Origin: Alphaproteobacteria bacterium
GTDB taxonomy: Bacteria > Pseudomonadota > Alphaproteobacteria > ATCC43930 > CGMCC-115725
Assembly: GCA_030040495.1 (NCBI GenBank)
Contig: JASHTP010000065.1
Coordinates: forward strand, 1 to 14,601
DNA: 14,601 nucleotides
Direction: 5' to 3'
Shown here: positions 12,673 through 14,601 of the stretch, one piece after another
Numbering within the stretch: position 1 is the first letter of the stretch
Layout of the letters: every line of letters starts with the position of its first letter
Notes under the pieces: generated by a model
The model's database searches: none
The model's input: only the letters and a program-made list of their open reading frames with translations
Told to the model about the DNA's origin: nothing
Position numbers and translations under genes: made by a program

Positions 12673-13638
12673 ATGGCACGCAACAAGATCGCGCTGATCG
12701 GCGCCGGGCAGATCGGCGGCACGCTGGCATTGCTCGCCGGGCTCAAGGAGCTGGGGGATGTCGTCCTGTTCGACATCATGGAAGGCATTCCCCAGGGCAA
12801 GGCGCTCGACATCGCCGAGGCCGCGCCGGTCGAGGGGTTCGACGCCAAGGTCGGCGGCGGCAACGACTACTCGGTCATCGCCGGCGCCGACGTCGTCATC
12901 GTCACCGCCGGCTTCCCGCGCAAGCCCGGCATGAGCCGCGACGATCTCATCGGCAAGAACGCCGAGGTCATCGCCACCGTCGGCCGGAACATCAAGCAGC
13001 ACTGCCCCGACGCCTTCGTCATCACCATCACCAACCCGCTCGACGTCATGGTCTGGGTGATGCGCGAGGCCTGCGGCCTGCCGCCTCATCGCGTCATCGG
13101 CATGGCGGGCGTGCTCGACAGTGCGCGCTTCCGCCATTTCCTCGCCGAGGACATGGGCGTGTCGGTCGAGGACGTCACCGCCTTTGTGCTCGGCGGGCAT
13201 GGCGACGACATGGTGCCGCTCATCCGCTATTCGACGGTGGCCGGCATCCCGCTCCCCGACCTGGTCAAGATGGGCTGGACCACGCAGGAGCGTGTCGACA
13301 AGATCGTCCAGCGCACGCGCGGCGGCGGCGGCGAGATCGTCAATCTCTTGAAGACCGGCTCGGCCTTCTACGCGCCGGCCTCCTCGGCCATCGCCATGGC
13401 GGAAGCCTATCTCCGCGACAAGAAGCGCGTGCTGCCCTGCGCCGCCTGGCTCACCGGCCAGTACGGGGTCAAGGACCTCTATGTCGGCGTGCCGGTGGTG
13501 ATCGGCGCCAAGGGCGTCGAGCGCATCGTCGAGATCGCGCTCAACGCCGACGAGCGCGCCATGTTCGACAAATCCGTCGCCTCGGTCCGCACTCTGGTCG
13601 AGGCGGCCAAGAAAATCCAAGCCGCGGCAAAGGCTTAG
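12673..13638 (+). CDS. mdh: Malate dehydrogenase (LDH-like type)
   Basis: A 321-aa NAD-dependent TCA enzyme interconverting malate and oxaloacetate in the cytosol. IGAGQIGG (9-16) is the NAD loop and Asp34 in VLFDIMEG selects NAD over NADP. Substrate residues include Arg83 and Arg89 in FPRKPGMSR; Arg in place of the Gln of lactate dehydrogenases marks malate specificity. TNPLD (120-124), GVLDSARFR (146-154; Asp149, Arg152) and GGHGDDMVP (174-182; His176 catalytic) are intact. Length and motifs are those of the alphaproteobacterial [LDH-like] MDH. The Shine-Dalgarno AAGAGG supports the start. A 6-bp hairpin (13638-13643 with 13654-13659) overlaps the stop, and sucA follows after 169 bp. Confidence 0.97.
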   Translation: MARNKIALIGAGQIGGTLALLAGLKELGDVVLFDIMEGIPQGKALDIAEAAPVEGFDAKVGGGNDYSVIAGADVVIVTAGFPRKPGMSRDDLIGKNAEVIATVGRNIKQHCPDAFVITITNPLDVMVWVMREACGLPPHRVIGMAGVLDSARFRHFLAEDMGVSVEDVTAFVLGGHGDDMVPLIRYSTVAGIPLPDLVKMGWTTQERVDKIVQRTRGGGGEIVNLLKTGSAFYAPASSAIAMAEAYLRDKKRVLPCAAWLTGQYGVKDLYVGVPVVIGAKGVERIVEIALNADERAMFDKSVASVRTLVEAAKKIQAAAKA

Positions 13639-13659
13639 CCGGGGACAACGGATCCCGGC
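13638..13659 (+). terminator. Short hairpin at the mdh stop (weak terminator candidate)
   Basis: GCCGGG (13638-13643) pairs with CCCGGC (13654-13659) over a 10-nt loop. There is no T tract. It may be an incomplete terminator that leaves read-through into sucA. Confidence 0.25.
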
Positions 13660-13741
13660 GAGGCGCTGCGGGGCGACTCGCATAAACCTGACATGAACCA
13701 TTGTCGGACTAGGTTTTCGGCCGCCCCATCCTATCTTTAGG

Positions 13742-13791
13742 GCTGCCGGTACCGGCGGAAGGCGAGCCTGCCCGCTTCCGCGCCCGGCAGC
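13742..13791 (+). promoter_or_regulatory. Nested stem-loop in the sucA leader
   Basis: GCTGCCGG (13742-13749) pairs with CCGGCAGC (13784-13791), and inside it GCGGAAG (13755-13761) pairs with CTTCCGC (13775-13781). Both stems are perfect. The structure ends 16 nt before the sucA ATG and begins just after a -10-like TATCTT (13732-13737). A leader control element is possible, as is a terminator-like remnant. Confidence 0.4.
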
Positions 13792-13807
13792 TACAGTCGG
13801 AACCTCC

Positions 13808-14601
13808 ATGTCGCCCCTGGACCAAGCCACCTTTCTCAACGGCGTCAACGCCACCTTCATCGCCGAGCTCTATGCCCGCTGGCTCGAGGATCCCGCCTCG
13901 GTCGATGCGAGCTGGCGCAGCTTCTTCGCCGACCTCGCCGAGGAGGCGCCGGCGCTCCTCAAGGAGCTCGAAGGGCCCGGCTGGGGGCGCGAGCGCGGCC
14001 ACGTCATCGCCAACGGCCACGGCAACGGAGCGGCCGCGGCCCCGGCCGCGGCGCCGCTGCCTTCCGGCGTCGCGCCGCAGCAGGCGACGCTCGACGCGCT
14101 GCGCGCGCTCTCGCTCATCCGCGCCTATCGCGTGCGCGGCCATCTCCTCGCCGATCTCGATCCGCTGGGGCTGGTGCGCCAGACCTCGCACCCCGATCTC
14201 GAGCCCGCGACCTACGGCTTCACCGAGGCCGACTACGGCCGGCCGATCTTCGTCAACGGCGTGCTGGGCTTCGAGACCGCGACCCTGCGCGAGATCCTCG
14301 CCGCGCTCAAGGCCACCTATTGCGGTCATGTCGGCGTCGAATACATGCACATGCAGGAGCTCGAGCAGCGCCAATGGATCCAGGCGCGCATCGAGGTGCC
14401 GCGCAACCAGACCGAGTTCACCCGCGAGGGCAAGCGCGCCATCCTCGAGCGCCTCACCGTCGCCGAGATGCTCGAGCGCTTCCTCGATCGCCGCTACACC
14501 GGCACCAAGCGCTTCGGCCTCGAAGGCGCCGAATCCCTCATCCCGGCGCTGGAGCAGGTGATCAAGCGCGGCGGCCAGCTCGGCATGAAGGAGCTGGTGC
14601 T
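13808..14601 (+). CDS. sucA: 2-oxoglutarate dehydrogenase E1 component, N-terminal part (partial)
   Basis: The reading frame is open from the ATG at 13808 to the window edge, giving 264 residues of an enzyme usually 930-1000 aa. SucA is the thiamine-diphosphate E1 that decarboxylates 2-oxoglutarate and passes succinyl to SucB. The N-terminal FLNGVNATFIAELYARW (9-25) and DASWRSFF (33-40) form the short domain that binds the E2/E3 partners. A Gly/Ala-rich linker (about 65-92) follows, then LIRAYRVRGHLLADLDPLG (103-121), a classic E1o signature. FVNGVLGF (148-155), HVGVEYMHM (174-182) and KRFGLEGAESLIPAL (234-248) agree; the ThDP motif is beyond the window. GGA at 13798-13800 is a weak ribosome site. 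sucCD are not between mdh and sucA. Confidence 0.95.
   Translation, partial: MSPLDQATFLNGVNATFIAELYARWLEDPASVDASWRSFFADLAEEAPALLKELEGPGWGRERGHVIANGHGNGAAAAPAAAPLPSGVAPQQATLDALRALSLIRAYRVRGHLLADLDPLGLVRQTSHPDLEPATYGFTEADYGRPIFVNGVLGFETATLREILAALKATYCGHVGVEYMHMQELEQRQWIQARIEVPRNQTEFTREGKRAILERLTVAEMLERFLDRRYTGTKRFGLEGAESLIPALEQVIKRGGQLGMKELV

Overview
The window is GC-rich chromosomal DNA whose gene families and gene order fit an alphaproteobacterium. The reasons are a mesaconyl-CoA hydratase gene just upstream of sdhCDAB, a zapE(AFG1)-mdh-sucA block, and a DUF6494 gene. Genus cannot be set from the sequence alone. There are no rRNA or tRNA genes, no CRISPR array, no transposase and no obvious broken genes.

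Layout. (1) 1-5210, plus strand: the last codons of an unidentified gene overlap mch (mesaconyl-CoA hydratase). A non-coding gap of about 730 bp rich in perfect hairpins follows, then a complete succinate dehydrogenase operon, sdhC-sdhD-sdhA-sdhB. (2) 5242-7984, minus strand: a compact four-gene unit read as DUF6494 protein, SAM methyltransferase, beta-lactamase-fold serine hydrolase and an unrecognised 165-aa protein. (3) 8123-11065, plus strand, divergent from (2): a tight three-gene unit of an EctD-like Fe(II)/2-oxoglutarate dioxygenase, a COG4091 (Rossmann plus SAF) oxidoreductase and an SDR. (4) 11066-11417: an intergenic region packed with signals: a very strong hairpin, a second hairpin, three 15-bp palindromes spaced exactly 37 bp apart, and a 14/16 match to the ParB parS consensus. 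(5) 11418-14601, plus strand: zapE, mdh and the start of sucA (E1 of 2-oxoglutarate dehydrogenase, cut by the window end).

How the genes work together. The flanks are central carbon metabolism. Mch belongs to the ethylmalonyl-CoA/beta-methylmalyl-CoA route, which ends in glyoxylate and propionyl-CoA, the latter reaching succinate. SdhABCD oxidises succinate to fumarate, Mdh makes oxaloacetate and SucA starts 2-oxoglutarate oxidation. The two divergent operons between these TCA blocks look like accessory metabolism of unknown substrate, sharing a 138-bp region where two promoter-like sequences sit with their -35 boxes back to back.

The most notable signals are non-coding: the 37-bp-spaced palindrome array and the parS-like site upstream of zapE, and two DnaA-box matches upstream of sdhC. 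Together they raise the unproven possibility that this locus is close to the replication origin. The best candidate for an undescribed biochemical system is the dioxygenase/COG4091/SDR operon.
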